From positions 124,001 to 188,000 of the forward strand of contig JASBTZ010000008.1 in assembly GCA_030148165.1 (NCBI GenBank): a stretch of 64,000 nt of DNA, read 5' to 3'. The first letter of the stretch is position 1, and the number at the start of each line of letters is the position of its first letter. Positions 8,418-17,844 of this stretch are shown here, piece by piece. The stretch is from Bacteroidota bacterium. GTDB taxonomy: Bacteria; Bacteroidota; Bacteroidia; Flavobacteriales_D; Crocinitomicaceae. The translations under genes were made by a program, and so were the position numbers. The notes below the pieces were generated by a model. The model had not been told where the DNA came from. It worked only from the letters and a program-made list of their open reading frames with translations, and ran no database searches.

Positions 8418-9908
8418 TTATAACCTTTGTAGCGGGGTCTTAACGCCATCGACCAGGGAATAACAAGACATCTTATCTTTAAATACAGTCGATTTGAAGA
8501 TGGATTTATTTAAAAGCATACGCACACATTCCTGAATTCCTTCAACAATCGATGGGTGAGGATGTACAAGTTCCGAAAGAACTTCAATAGGCGCGTTCAT
8601 TTTAATTAGAAGCCCAACACCTTCAATTGCTGTTGAAGCGTGCTCACCGACAGCGCGCATTCCTAATATTCGCATTTCAACATCGTTGGTGACAATGATT
8701 TTGAAGAATCCTTCCGTTTTTCGCATGGCCACTGCCCGGGCAATTAATGAATAATCAATCTTAACAACTTTTACAGGGATATTCTGTTCGATGCATTTTT
8801 TCTCATTGAGTCCAACAGAGGCTACTTCAGGTTTCAAGAACATAAGTGTACAAACATTGTCGTAACTTATTCTGGTCGTCTTATTTCCAAATATTCTTTC
8901 AACAGCATGTCTTGCTTCAATTTCCCCCATATTTACAAGGGCTATACGACCAGACACGTCACCTACGGCATATATATGATCGACGTTGGTTTGCGTATCG
9001 TCATCTCCAATATGGATACCTCTTTTCGACATGTGCACACCGGCATTTTCAATGTTTAAACTATGAATGTTTGGCACCCGTCCAATCGATAATAAAGCCT
9101 TTTCAACCCGAATAACCTCTTCTCGCCCATCTGTGTATTCCAATTCGTATTCAACCATGTCACCGACTTGTTCAAGTCGTTTCAGGTTGGCGTTATGATG
9201 TATCGTTACACCTTGATTTTCCAGGTTTCGAGCAACCATCGAGATGATGTCATCATCTTCAAATGGAAGAATCTTGTCCTGACGATCGATCAGGTAAACC
9301 TTAGTCTTTCCAAAGTTTGAAAATATCGTTGCGTACTCGCAGCCAATCACCCCAGCACCTACAATAACCAAACTTCGGGGATAATCATCGATATGTTCAA
9401 TTCCATCACTGGTTAAAATATGTTTTTCATCTACATTTAAATGATCGAGCTTTCTAGGTCTACTTCCGGATGCGATAATTATATTTTCTCCATAGACAAC
9501 CTTTTCATTCTCTAGCGATTGAATCTTGATCTCATGTTCATTGATGAAACTTGCTGCTCCTCTTTCAAATTGTAGAAGACCACTTATCTCTTCGTTCTGT
9601 AGCAACTTGATGTGACAAGAATATTGAAACTTCCGTTCAAAAATGGCCTCTCCAACTATTTTTTGAACGTGTTCCCAACTTAGCTCATAAGGTTCCCTGC
9701 CATCGCGCAGAAGGAATGTATTGATGTAGTTAACTCTGTTGGAAACTTCCCACAGGGTTTTGGATGATAAGGCACCGTTGTATACTCCAGCTCCACCAAC
9801 CCGTTTACTTTCGATCAGGCAAACACTTTTACCAAAATCAATTCCCCTCATTGCGGCTGCATATCCAGCTGGACCGCCACCAATAACCACAAGATCGTAC
9901 TTCTCCAT
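8418..9908 (-). CDS. Lipoamide-dehydrogenase/SthA-like flavoprotein lacking redox cysteines
   Basis: A 496-residue FAD/NAD(P) oxidoreductase of the class I pyridine nucleotide-disulfide family. FAD site GGGPAGYAAA (10-19), NAD(P) site VGAGVIGCEYATIF, second FAD motif YAVGDVSG, and the dimerisation domain ending with HPHPSIVEG are all present. The disulfide loop, normally GGTCLNVGCIPSK, reads GGAGVYNGALSSK (38-50), so both redox Cys positions are Gly41 and Ala46. It cannot work as a classical lipoamide dehydrogenase. A cysteine-independent NAD(P)H oxidoreductase or transhydrogenase role (SthA-like) is the more likely reading, by inference. It is a monocistronic gene, divergent from the YkgJ-type gene. 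Confidence 0.85.
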   Translation of the reverse strand: MEKYDLVVIGGGPAGYAAAMRGIDFGKSVCLIESKRVGGAGVYNGALSSKTLWEVSNRVNYINTFLLRDGREPYELSWEHVQKIVGEAIFERKFQYSCHIKLLQNEEISGLLQFERGAASFINEHEIKIQSLENEKVVYGENIIIASGSRPRKLDHLNVDEKHILTSDGIEHIDDYPRSLVIVGAGVIGCEYATIFSNFGKTKVYLIDRQDKILPFEDDDIISMVARNLENQGVTIHHNANLKRLEQVGDMVEYELEYTDGREEVIRVEKALLSIGRVPNIHSLNIENAGVHMSKRGIHIGDDDTQTNVDHIYAVGDVSGRIALVNMGEIEARHAVERIFGNKTTRISYDNVCTLMFLKPEVASVGLNEKKCIEQNIPVKVVKIDYSLIARAVAMRKTEGFFKIIVTNDVEMRILGMRAVGEHASTAIEGVGLLIKMNAPIEVLSELVHPHPSIVEGIQECVRMLLNKSIFKSTVFKDKMSCYSLVDGVKTPLQRL

Positions 9909-9918
9909 GAATAACTAA

Positions 9919-9930
9919 ATTAGCGCTAAT
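9919..9930. promoter_or_regulatory. 12-bp palindrome in divergent intergenic region
   Basis: ATTAGCGCTAAT is a perfect palindrome in the 48-base gap between the divergent flavoprotein (start 9908) and YkgJ-type gene (start 9957). Reading leftward, TTG and TATATTAG elements resemble a promoter overlapping this site. It is an operator candidate; no regulator is identified. Confidence 0.35.
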
Positions 9931-9956
9931 ATAACGATTCTGATAGTCAAGGGAAA

Positions 9957-10439
9957 ATGGATGTTTTACAAGAACTGGTTACGGATAAGAAAGAGTATGA
10001 TGAATTAAATCGCTCTCTTAAAAAACTGAAATCTGGAAACACAAAAGACCTGGATAAAAAGTTTCATCAATTACATGATGAAGCATTCGACAGAATTGAC
10101 TGTTTAGATTGTGCAAATTGCTGTAAAACAACTAGTCCTATATTCAGAGATGTCGATATAGCAAGACTTTCAAAACATCTTAAAATGAAACCGGGTGTAT
10201 TTATTGACACCTATATGCGATTGGATAATGATGGAGATTATATTTTAAAACAATCTCCTTGTTTTTTCCTGGGCGAAGACAATAAGTGCTCTGTCTATGA
10301 TCATCGACCATTGGCTTGTAGAGAATATCCGCACACAAATCGAAAAAAAATGTATCAGATTCTGAACCTAACAATGAAGAATACACAGGTTTGCCCAGCG
10401 GTGGCAGGTATTGTCCGCGAGCTAATTAAATCAAGTTAA
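9957..10439 (+). CDS. YkgJ-family cysteine cluster protein
   Basis: A 160-residue cytoplasmic protein with the conserved cysteine arrangement of the YkgJ/UPF0153 family: CLDCANCC (about 49-56), SPCFFLGEDNKCSVYDHRPLACREYP in the centre and a last Cys in NTQVCPAV. These Cys residues are believed to bind a metal or Fe-S cluster; the biological reaction is unknown. N-terminal ~40 residues are charged and helical. Length and Cys spacing fit the family well. It is a single gene between the divergent flavoprotein and the giant adhesin. Confidence 0.88.
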   Translation: MDVLQELVTDKKEYDELNRSLKKLKSGNTKDLDKKFHQLHDEAFDRIDCLDCANCCKTTSPIFRDVDIARLSKHLKMKPGVFIDTYMRLDNDGDYILKQSPCFFLGEDNKCSVYDHRPLACREYPHTNRKKMYQILNLTMKNTQVCPAVAGIVRELIKSS

Positions 10440-10493
10440 TTCCAACTTTTTTTCATTAAATTCGTCTGTATCTACAGAACACCAGACGAAACT

Positions 10494-13400
10494 ATGAAAC
10501 TTATATTCCGATTATTATCGTTACTAATAATTCTATCCCTACCATTTGCAACATTTGCACAGCGTGCTAAGGATGGAAATTATACCGTGTCATCAGCGAA
10601 TGATGTGGTAAACACATATACCTATTTAACTGCAAATGCTGCGGTCGGCGCTACGTCGATCACTGTCAATAGCAACGCCATGTCAGGTGGTGTATTTGCA
10701 GGCAACCTGGCAGCGGGAGACTTAATTTTAATCATCCAGATGTACGGAGCAAATGTGGATATTAATGTCTGGCCTGTAGTTGGCTGGGGTGATGTCTATA
10801 CTGTTCCTGATAGTTATTTCAATCCGGGGCCCTTTGGTACAAATCCGGAAACATTCGGACAAGTGCTCAATTATAATCAAGCCGGTAAGTTTGAAAGAGT
10901 TGAAGTTGCAAGTGTGTCTGGCGGTAACACGATTAATTTACAATGTGCGCTTACTAATAATTATGTCGCTACAAAACGAGTTCAAATAGTTAGAATTCCT
11001 CGTTTTGACAATCTGACGGTAAATGCGGCAGCATCTATCACTCCGTTGCTTTGGGATGGAATGACTGGCGGAATTGTAGCTGTAGAGGTTGATCAAAACT
11101 TAAATATTAATGCAGGTGGCGACATAAGTGCAGATGCGGCTGGGTTCAGAGGTGGCGAATTAGACCCAAACCCAAGTTTGACGGGTCAGCCGGGGGTTGC
11201 TTCAGCTAATAGATTTTTAGGAACACTTGATGAAGTCCAGGGTTCCGAACATGGTGAAAGTATTTTTGGATATCACGCGGAATATGATGCCGTTTACTCG
11301 AGATGGGGTAAAGGGGCAATCGCTAATGGTGGTGGAGGCGCCGGATATCAGAATTGCGGTGGTGGCGGAGGTTCCAATATTCAAGTTGGAGCAGGTCCAT
11401 ACACGGGTCACGGAAATCCGATTGGTTATCCCGGCCCCTGGTCATTAGATCCGACAGCTACCGGGTCTTCTGGTGGTGGACGAGGTGGTTACGCTCTTTC
11501 ACAGAACAATTCGAATCCTACAATTAATGGTCCCAACAATACCATTTGGGGAGGCGATACAAGAAAGAATAACGGAGGATGGGGAGGACACCCTTTAACT
11601 TATGACCCTACGCGACTCTTCTTTGGTGGAGGTGGAGGTGCCGGAGATCACGATAGTGATCAAGGTGGAGCCGGTGGTCGCGGAGGAGGAATCGTCTATA
11701 TCGTTAATTATGGAACGATTACCGGAAGTGGTACGATTGAAGCGAATGGTGAAGCAGGACAGAAAACCAATCCCAATAACCAACCTTTAGGTTTCAACGC
11801 CTACCGTGGTAATGACGGAGCAGGTGGCGGTGGAGCAGGTGGTTCAGTTTATATAGAGAACGCTACAGCTGTTCCTGGCACGATCTCAATAAATGCAATA
11901 GGTGGAGACGGTGGAGACCATGATTTATTGGTTAATATAGCACAAACTCCCGAAGCTTCTGGTCCTGGTGGTAGTGGATCTGGTGGTAGCATCGCGTTTA
12001 ACTCAGGAGCTCCAGCTCAGGATGTATCTGCCGGTGCAAATGGTACTTCTAATTCTGCCCACATGACCCAGTTTCCACCAAATGGTGCAACAGAAGGTTC
12101 TGCAGGAGCAGCAAATTTACCAGCCCCTTATTTTGATCTTCAGATAAATGATACAACAATCTGCACAGGTAATTCGGTGGATCTTACCGTAAATGTTCTT
12201 GGAACGTTACCAGGAGGAACAACGATCGTTTGGTATACGCAGCAATTTGGAGGCGCGCCAGTTGGTTCAGGTCCAACATATACGACTCCTGTTTTAGTAG
12301 CAACAACAACATATTATGTGGGAACTTGCCCGGGGACGTTTAGAATTCCGGTGGTTGTTACAATTATTACTGCACCGAATCTCGTGATCACTGACCCTGC
12401 AGCTGTTTGTGCACCTGCTACGGTTGACATCACAGATCCTGCTGTAACGGCGGGAAGTGACCCTGGTACTCTAACTTATTGGGATGATGCGGGAGCAACA
12501 ATTCCTACAGCGACTCCGGGAGCAATTGCTACCTCAGGAACTTACTATATACAATTAGATGCAGGTGGAGGATGTACATCGATCCAGCCAGTAAACGTTA
12601 CGGTGAACCCGGTTGAAGATCCTTCGTTTACCATGACTCCGACTTGTGATGGCGGAACTGCAACCATTACGGGTGATCCGGGTGGGACTTTTGCCTTCAA
12701 TCCGGCTCCGGGAGATGGTGCGATTGTCGATGTCAATACAGGGACGGTATCTAATGGCACTTTAGGAACAACTTATTTTGTCGAATATACAACGGGTGGA
12801 CCATGTCCTGCTAGTTTGACTCAGTCAGTAACAGCATTTACGGATCTTACCTATAGTGTTACTATCACGGATGAAAACTGTGGAGGTGGAGATGGAATTA
12901 TTGATCTTGTTGGACAGTTAGGAGCAGGTGGTCCTTACCAGTATTCAATTACCGGTGGAGCACCGTATTCAGGTTCAGGAACCTTTAATGGTTTGAGTGC
13001 CGGGGCATACAACATTTCGATTCTGGACGCTTCCGGATGTGAGGTTACAGGAACTGAAATAGTAAATACCTCTGGAGCTCCGACTATTGATTCGATTGTT
13101 GGAGTAGATCCAACATGTAACGGAGATTGCGATGGTAGCATTACTGTTTATGTAAGTGGTGGAACGCCTCCATATTCTTATCAATGGTATGACGGTTTAA
13201 GCAATCCAATCGGCCCAGATAACATGACGATCACCGGATTATGCGCTGATAATTACAGTGTCGAAGTGACAGATGCATCGGGAGGATTGGTATTTTATTT
13301 CGATGAAGATTTTGGAACGGATGGAGCCGCTTGTACAAGCCAGGGAACTGTTGCTGCAGGATATAATAGTGGAGCGGGAGCATGGAGCGTTACGTATACC

Positions 13401-16400
13401 GGAGCGAACGATCCGGAAGCTAATATTTGGTTTGTCAGTACGATGGAGGCAGGCGTTGGAGCAGGCAACTGTGGTGATGGTTGTGGAGTAACTCCAGGTC
13501 ATTTAGATAGAACACTTCATTTGAGTAACGCGGCAATTCCAGCTTTCGGATTAGCTGCCGATCAGGGTGCAGCCTATAACGCCGGCGGCGGATGTCCAGG
13601 ATTCTTTTGTATAGCTACTGATAAACGAGCCGAATCTCCGGCAATTAATCTCGGAGGTACTTCTATGACTTTGACATTTGATTACATTCATCAGAGTGAT
13701 GGGACAGATGAGTGTGAGTTACTTTATTATGACGGAGGTGCCTGGAACAGTTTAGGGATCCTACCAAATACAGTAACCGGAGCATGTGCACCTCAGCATA
13801 CATGGGCTCAATATACCTGGCCAATTCCAGCTGTGTTGAATGGAACGCCTAACTTCCAAATTGGATTTAGATGGTTTAATAATGATGATGGAGCAGGAAC
13901 AGATCCATCGGTAGCAATAGACAACATTCAAATCACGGAATCATCAGGAGGATGTCCTGCGGTTACAAATACGACATTGACAAACCCACCACTATTAGTT
14001 ATTACAAATGTTGCTACAACAGATCCAACGTGTAATGGAGATACGGATGGTTCCATTGATATTACAGCAAGTGGAGGCACGGGTGTACTGCAGTACTCTG
14101 TAGACAATGGAACGACTTTCCAGGGCGGTAATGTATTTACTGGTCTTGGAGCAGGAATCTATGATATCGTAGTAGAAGACGCCAATGGTTGCCAGGCGAC
14201 AACTCAGGCAACTATTACGAATCCGCCTGCCGTTGCAATAACGAATGTTGCTACGACTGATCCACTTTGTAATGGAAGTACGGATGGTACGATTGACATT
14301 ACGGCGACTGGAGGAACAGGAGCACTACAATATTCAATTGATAACGGAACAACATTCCAGGCAGGCAGCTTGTTCACCGGTTTAGGTTCAGGAACGTATG
14401 ATATCGTTGTAGAAGATGCGAATGGCTGTCAGGCAACTACTCAGGTGACGCTTACAGATCCTACAGCTGTTACCATTTCTAATGTTGCTACAACAGATCC
14501 ATTATGTAATGGTTCATTAGACGGTTCAATAGATATCACAGCTTCAGGAGGAACAGGAGCATTGCAATACTCCATTGATAACGGAACAACATTCCAGGCA
14601 GGTAACTTGTTTACTGGATTAGGTTCAGGAACGTATGATATCGTAGTTGAAGACGTGAACGGCTGTCAGGCAACTACTCAGGTAACACTAACAGACCCGG
14701 CTGCCGTTTCGATCACAAATGTAACTACTTCAGATCCACAATGTAATGGCTCACTTGATGGCGGAATTGCAATTACAGCCTCAGGAGGAACAGGGGCATT
14801 ACAATACTCCATTGATAACGGAACGACTTTCCAGGGCGGAAATATCTTTATTGGTCTTGGAGCTGGAACCTATGATATTGTAGTTGAAGACGCGAATGGC
14901 TGTCAGGCAACTACCCAGGTGACGCTTACAGATCCTGCAGCTGTTACCATTACCAATGTTGTAACAACAGATCCATTATGTAATGGTTCTTTGGATGGCA
15001 CGATAGATATCACAGCTTCAGGCGGAACGGGAGCATTACAATACTCGATAGATAACGGAACGACCTTCCAGGGTGGAAACGTATTTACTGGTCTTGGAGC
15101 AGGAACATATGATATCGTAGTTGAAGACGTAAACGGATGTCAGGCAACTACTCAGGTAACACTTACCGATCCTACTGCGGTCGCAATCACAAACGTATCC
15201 GTGTTAGACCCATTATGTAATGGTGCGTCAGATGGATCTATTAGTATCACGGCATCAGGTGGAACCGGAGCTTTGCAATATTCAATTGATAATGGAACGA
15301 CATTCCAGGCAGGAAACAGCTTTGTTGGATTAGGAGCTGGAACCTATGATATTGTAGTCGAAGACGTAAACGGATGTCAGGCGACTACGCAGGTGACGCT
15401 AACAGAACCTACAGCTGTAAACATTTCAAACGTAGCGGTATCAAACCCATTATGTAATGGTTCATTAGATGGCTCAATAAATATTACGGCATCCGGAGGA
15501 ACAGGAGCTCTTCAATATTCAATTGATAACGGAACAACATTCCAGGGAGGATCATTATTCTCTGGATTGGGATCAGGTACTTACGATATTGTAGTCGAAG
15601 ATGTGAATGGTTGTCAGGCTACTACGCAGGTAACGCTCACGGATCCTGCGGCTGTTACCATCACCAATGTTGCAACAACCGATCCGGCATGTAACGGCAA
15701 TACGGATGGTTCAATAGATATCACAGCTTCAGGAGGAACAGGAGCATTACAATATTCAATTAATAATGGAACAACCTTCCAGGCTGGAAACGTATTTACA
15801 GGATTAGGAGCTGGAACCTATGATATTGTTGTGGAAGATGCGAATGGATGTCAGGCAACAACTCAGGTGACATTAACCGATCCCGCAGCGATTAACATCA
15901 CAAACGTCGTAACAACGGATCCCACATGTGGTAATGCAGATGGTTCAATTGACATCACTGCGAGTGGTGGTGCCGGAGGACTACAATATTCGATCGATAA
16001 TGGAACCACATTTCAGGGTGGAAACGTATTCACAGGGCTAGGCGCAGGAACGTATAATATTGTTGTTGAAGATGTCAATGGATGTCAGGCGACCACGCAG
16101 GTAACTTTGTCTAATATTGGTGGTCCAACTATTAACGGTGTTGTAACGGTTGATCCGACCTGTAATGGATCGACGGATGGAAGTATTGATATCACAGCCT
16201 CAGGTGGAGCGGGAGTTCTTCAGTATTCAATTGATAACGGAACGACATTCCAGGGTGGAAACGTGTTTACCGGTCTTGGAGCAGGAACGTACGATATCAT
16301 TGTCGAAGATGCGAATGGTTGTCAGGCCGTCACGCAGGTTATCCTTACTGATCCTGCAGCTGTTTCAATTACAAATGTTACTTCAACAGATCCAACATGT

Positions 16401-17834
16401 AATGGTGATACAGATGGTTCAATCGACATTACTGCATCCGGAGGTACTGGTGTTCTTCAATATTCAATAGACAATGGAACGACATTCCAGGCAGGTAATG
16501 TATTTACTGGCCTTGGAGCTGGAACCTATGATATAGTGGTAGAAGATGCGAATGGTTGTCAAGCTACTACTCAGGTAACCTTGACGGATCCAGCTGCTAT
16601 AATAATTTCAAATGTCAACACTGTTGACCCTACTTGTGGTAACACAGATGGTTCGATTGATATTATTGCATCTGGAGGAACCGGAGCACTGCAATACTCT
16701 ATTGATAATGGAACGACCTTCCAGGCAGGTGGATTATTCGCAGGTCTGGGAGCCGGTATCTATGACATTGTTGTAGAAGACGCAAATGGTTGTCAGGCTA
16801 CCCAGCAGATTACCTTGTCCAATGCCGGAGGTCCTGTAATAAATAATGTGACTGTTACTGATCCCCTTTGTAATGGATCAAATGATGGAAGCATTGATAT
16901 CACGGCATCCGGAGGAGTAGGTACCCTTCAGTATTCTATCGATAATGGAACGACTTTCCAGGCAGGTAATGTTTTTACCGGTCTTAGTCCTGGCACTTAT
17001 AATATCGTTGTAGAAGACGCAAATGGTTGTCAGACGAGTACGCAGGTTACTATTACCGATCCGGCTGCTCTCAGTGTAACTGAAACGATAACAGATGAAA
17101 ATTGTGGTCAGAGTGACGGAGCAATCAGTCTAACAGCCTCAGGCGGAACAGGTTCTTACACGTACCTATGGTCTCCGGGAGGTGAAACAACAAGTAGTAT
17201 TACTGGTGTTACAGGTGGCTCGTATAGTGTGACAGTAACGGATGGAAATGGTTGTACCTTTAATGGTAACTATACGGTTAACACTGTTGGGTCATTGCCG
17301 GTTTCAGCTACGCCTTCCGTAACAACAATTAATGCCGGAGAAACTGTTCAGTTAAACGCAACAGGAGCTACGACCTATACATGGTCACCTTCTACAGGCT
17401 TAAGCTGTACAAGTTGTCCAGATCCAATTGCTTCACCAACGGAAACTACTACGTATGTAGTTGTTGGTACGGATCCATCGGGTTGTACGGGGTCAGATAG
17501 TGTTTTGATTATTGTGGACGAAACCTGTGCTGATATTTATGTTCCGAACATGTTCTCACCTGGATCAGCGAGTAATCCTGATAACGAATATGTCTGCGTT
17601 TATGGAGGATGTATTTCTCAACTTACATTTAGGATATACAATAGATGGGGAGAGTTGATCTTCGAAACAGAAACTCCTTATACAGTCTCCAATGCGGACA
17701 TGAGCGATGTTTGTTGGGATGGAACTTATAAAGGGCAACTCGTTCAGAGCGGGGTGTATGTGTATACGCTTAACGCTGTTCTGACAAATGGCGAGACAGT
17801 TGAACAATCAGGAAATATTACAGTAGTTAGATAA
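10494..17834 (+). CDS. Giant SprB-repeat adhesin with T9SS type B C-terminal domain
   Basis: A 2446-residue secreted protein. Layout: signal peptide (1-22, ending ATFAQ); N-terminal beta domain; glycine-rich region (about 260-520, GGGG clusters); Ig/SprB-like modules to ~920; a beta-sandwich insert (about 930-1160, VFYFDEDFGTDG to SVAIDNIQITES, MAM/jelly-roll-like); 13 near-identical SprB repeats of 78-79 residues; one divergent SprB/PKD-like module; and a gliding-associated C-terminal domain (YVPNMFSPGSASNPDNEY ... FRIYNRWGELIFETE ... WDGTYKGQLVQSGVYVYTL). The last domain directs export by the type IX secretion system. SprB in Flavobacterium is the mobile gliding adhesin; this could be a gliding or attachment adhesin. 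The PorP/SprF gene follows 10 bases later, as for SprB-type cargo. Confidence 0.93.
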   Translation: MKLIFRLLSLLIILSLPFATFAQRAKDGNYTVSSANDVVNTYTYLTANAAVGATSITVNSNAMSGGVFAGNLAAGDLILIIQMYGANVDINVWPVVGWGDVYTVPDSYFNPGPFGTNPETFGQVLNYNQAGKFERVEVASVSGGNTINLQCALTNNYVATKRVQIVRIPRFDNLTVNAAASITPLLWDGMTGGIVAVEVDQNLNINAGGDISADAAGFRGGELDPNPSLTGQPGVASANRFLGTLDEVQGSEHGESIFGYHAEYDAVYSRWGKGAIANGGGGAGYQNCGGGGGSNIQVGAGPYTGHGNPIGYPGPWSLDPTATGSSGGGRGGYALSQNNSNPTINGPNNTIWGGDTRKNNGGWGGHPLTYDPTRLFFGGGGGAGDHDSDQGGAGGRGGGIVYIVNYGTITGSGTIEANGEAGQKTNPNNQPLGFNAYRGNDGAGGGGAGGSVYIENATAVPGTISINAIGGDGGDHDLLVNIAQTPEASGPGGSGSGGSIAFNSGAPAQDVSAGANGTSNSAHMTQFPPNGATEGSAGAANLPAPYFDLQINDTTICTGNSVDLTVNVLGTLPGGTTIVWYTQQFGGAPVGSGPTYTTPVLVATTTYYVGTCPGTFRIPVVVTIITAPNLVITDPAAVCAPATVDITDPAVTAGSDPGTLTYWDDAGATIPTATPGAIATSGTYYIQLDAGGGCTSIQPVNVTVNPVEDPSFTMTPTCDGGTATITGDPGGTFAFNPAPGDGAIVDVNTGTVSNGTLGTTYFVEYTTGGPCPASLTQSVTAFTDLTYSVTITDENCGGGDGIIDLVGQLGAGGPYQYSITGGAPYSGSGTFNGLSAGAYNISILDASGCEVTGTEIVNTSGAPTIDSIVGVDPTCNGDCDGSITVYVSGGTPPYSYQWYDGLSNPIGPDNMTITGLCADNYSVEVTDASGGLVFYFDEDFGTDGAACTSQGTVAAGYNSGAGAWSVTYTGANDPEANIWFVSTMEAGVGAGNCGDGCGVTPGHLDRTLHLSNAAIPAFGLAADQGAAYNAGGGCPGFFCIATDKRAESPAINLGGTSMTLTFDYIHQSDGTDECELLYYDGGAWNSLGILPNTVTGACAPQHTWAQYTWPIPAVLNGTPNFQIGFRWFNNDDGAGTDPSVAIDNIQITESSGGCPAVTNTTLTNPPLLVITNVATTDPTCNGDTDGSIDITASGGTGVLQYSVDNGTTFQGGNVFTGLGAGIYDIVVEDANGCQATTQATITNPPAVAITNVATTDPLCNGSTDGTIDITATGGTGALQYSIDNGTTFQAGSLFTGLGSGTYDIVVEDANGCQATTQVTLTDPTAVTISNVATTDPLCNGSLDGSIDITASGGTGALQYSIDNGTTFQAGNLFTGLGSGTYDIVVEDVNGCQATTQVTLTDPAAVSITNVTTSDPQCNGSLDGGIAITASGGTGALQYSIDNGTTFQGGNIFIGLGAGTYDIVVEDANGCQATTQVTLTDPAAVTITNVVTTDPLCNGSLDGTIDITASGGTGALQYSIDNGTTFQGGNVFTGLGAGTYDIVVEDVNGCQATTQVTLTDPTAVAITNVSVLDPLCNGASDGSISITASGGTGALQYSIDNGTTFQAGNSFVGLGAGTYDIVVEDVNGCQATTQVTLTEPTAVNISNVAVSNPLCNGSLDGSINITASGGTGALQYSIDNGTTFQGGSLFSGLGSGTYDIVVEDVNGCQATTQVTLTDPAAVTITNVATTDPACNGNTDGSIDITASGGTGALQYSINNGTTFQAGNVFTGLGAGTYDIVVEDANGCQATTQVTLTDPAAINITNVVTTDPTCGNADGSIDITASGGAGGLQYSIDNGTTFQGGNVFTGLGAGTYNIVVEDVNGCQATTQVTLSNIGGPTINGVVTVDPTCNGSTDGSIDITASGGAGVLQYSIDNGTTFQGGNVFTGLGAGTYDIIVEDANGCQAVTQVILTDPAAVSITNVTSTDPTCNGDTDGSIDITASGGTGVLQYSIDNGTTFQAGNVFTGLGAGTYDIVVEDANGCQATTQVTLTDPAAIIISNVNTVDPTCGNTDGSIDIIASGGTGALQYSIDNGTTFQAGGLFAGLGAGIYDIVVEDANGCQATQQITLSNAGGPVINNVTVTDPLCNGSNDGSIDITASGGVGTLQYSIDNGTTFQAGNVFTGLSPGTYNIVVEDANGCQTSTQVTITDPAALSVTETITDENCGQSDGAISLTASGGTGSYTYLWSPGGETTSSITGVTGGSYSVTVTDGNGCTFNGNYTVNTVGSLPVSATPSVTTINAGETVQLNATGATTYTWSPSTGLSCTSCPDPIASPTETTTYVVVGTDPSGCTGSDSVLIIVDETCADIYVPNMFSPGSASNPDNEYVCVYGGCISQLTFRIYNRWGELIFETETPYTVSNADMSDVCWDGTYKGQLVQSGVYVYTLNAVLTNGETVEQSGNITVVR
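14019..17090 (+). repeat. 13 tandem SprB repeats (234-237 bp each)
   Basis: Thirteen in-frame units beginning TDPxCNGxxDGSIDITASGG and carrying LQYSIDNGTTFQ, FTGLGAGTYDIVVEDANG and CQATTQVTLTDP. Ten are 79 residues and three are 78, together exactly 3072 bases. Two units have CGN instead of CNGxx and two end in a GGP variant (SNIGGP, SNAGGP). Protein identity is very high, while codons vary between units. The pattern fits expansion by recombination with purifying selection. Confidence 0.95.
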
Positions 17835-17844
17835 TAGTAAGACA

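Noticed and set aside
14019-17090. Possible CRISPR or non-coding satellite in the repeat block
   Set aside because: Units are 234-237 bases, all in frame, without spacers, and encode SprB domains; the repetition is a protein repeat.
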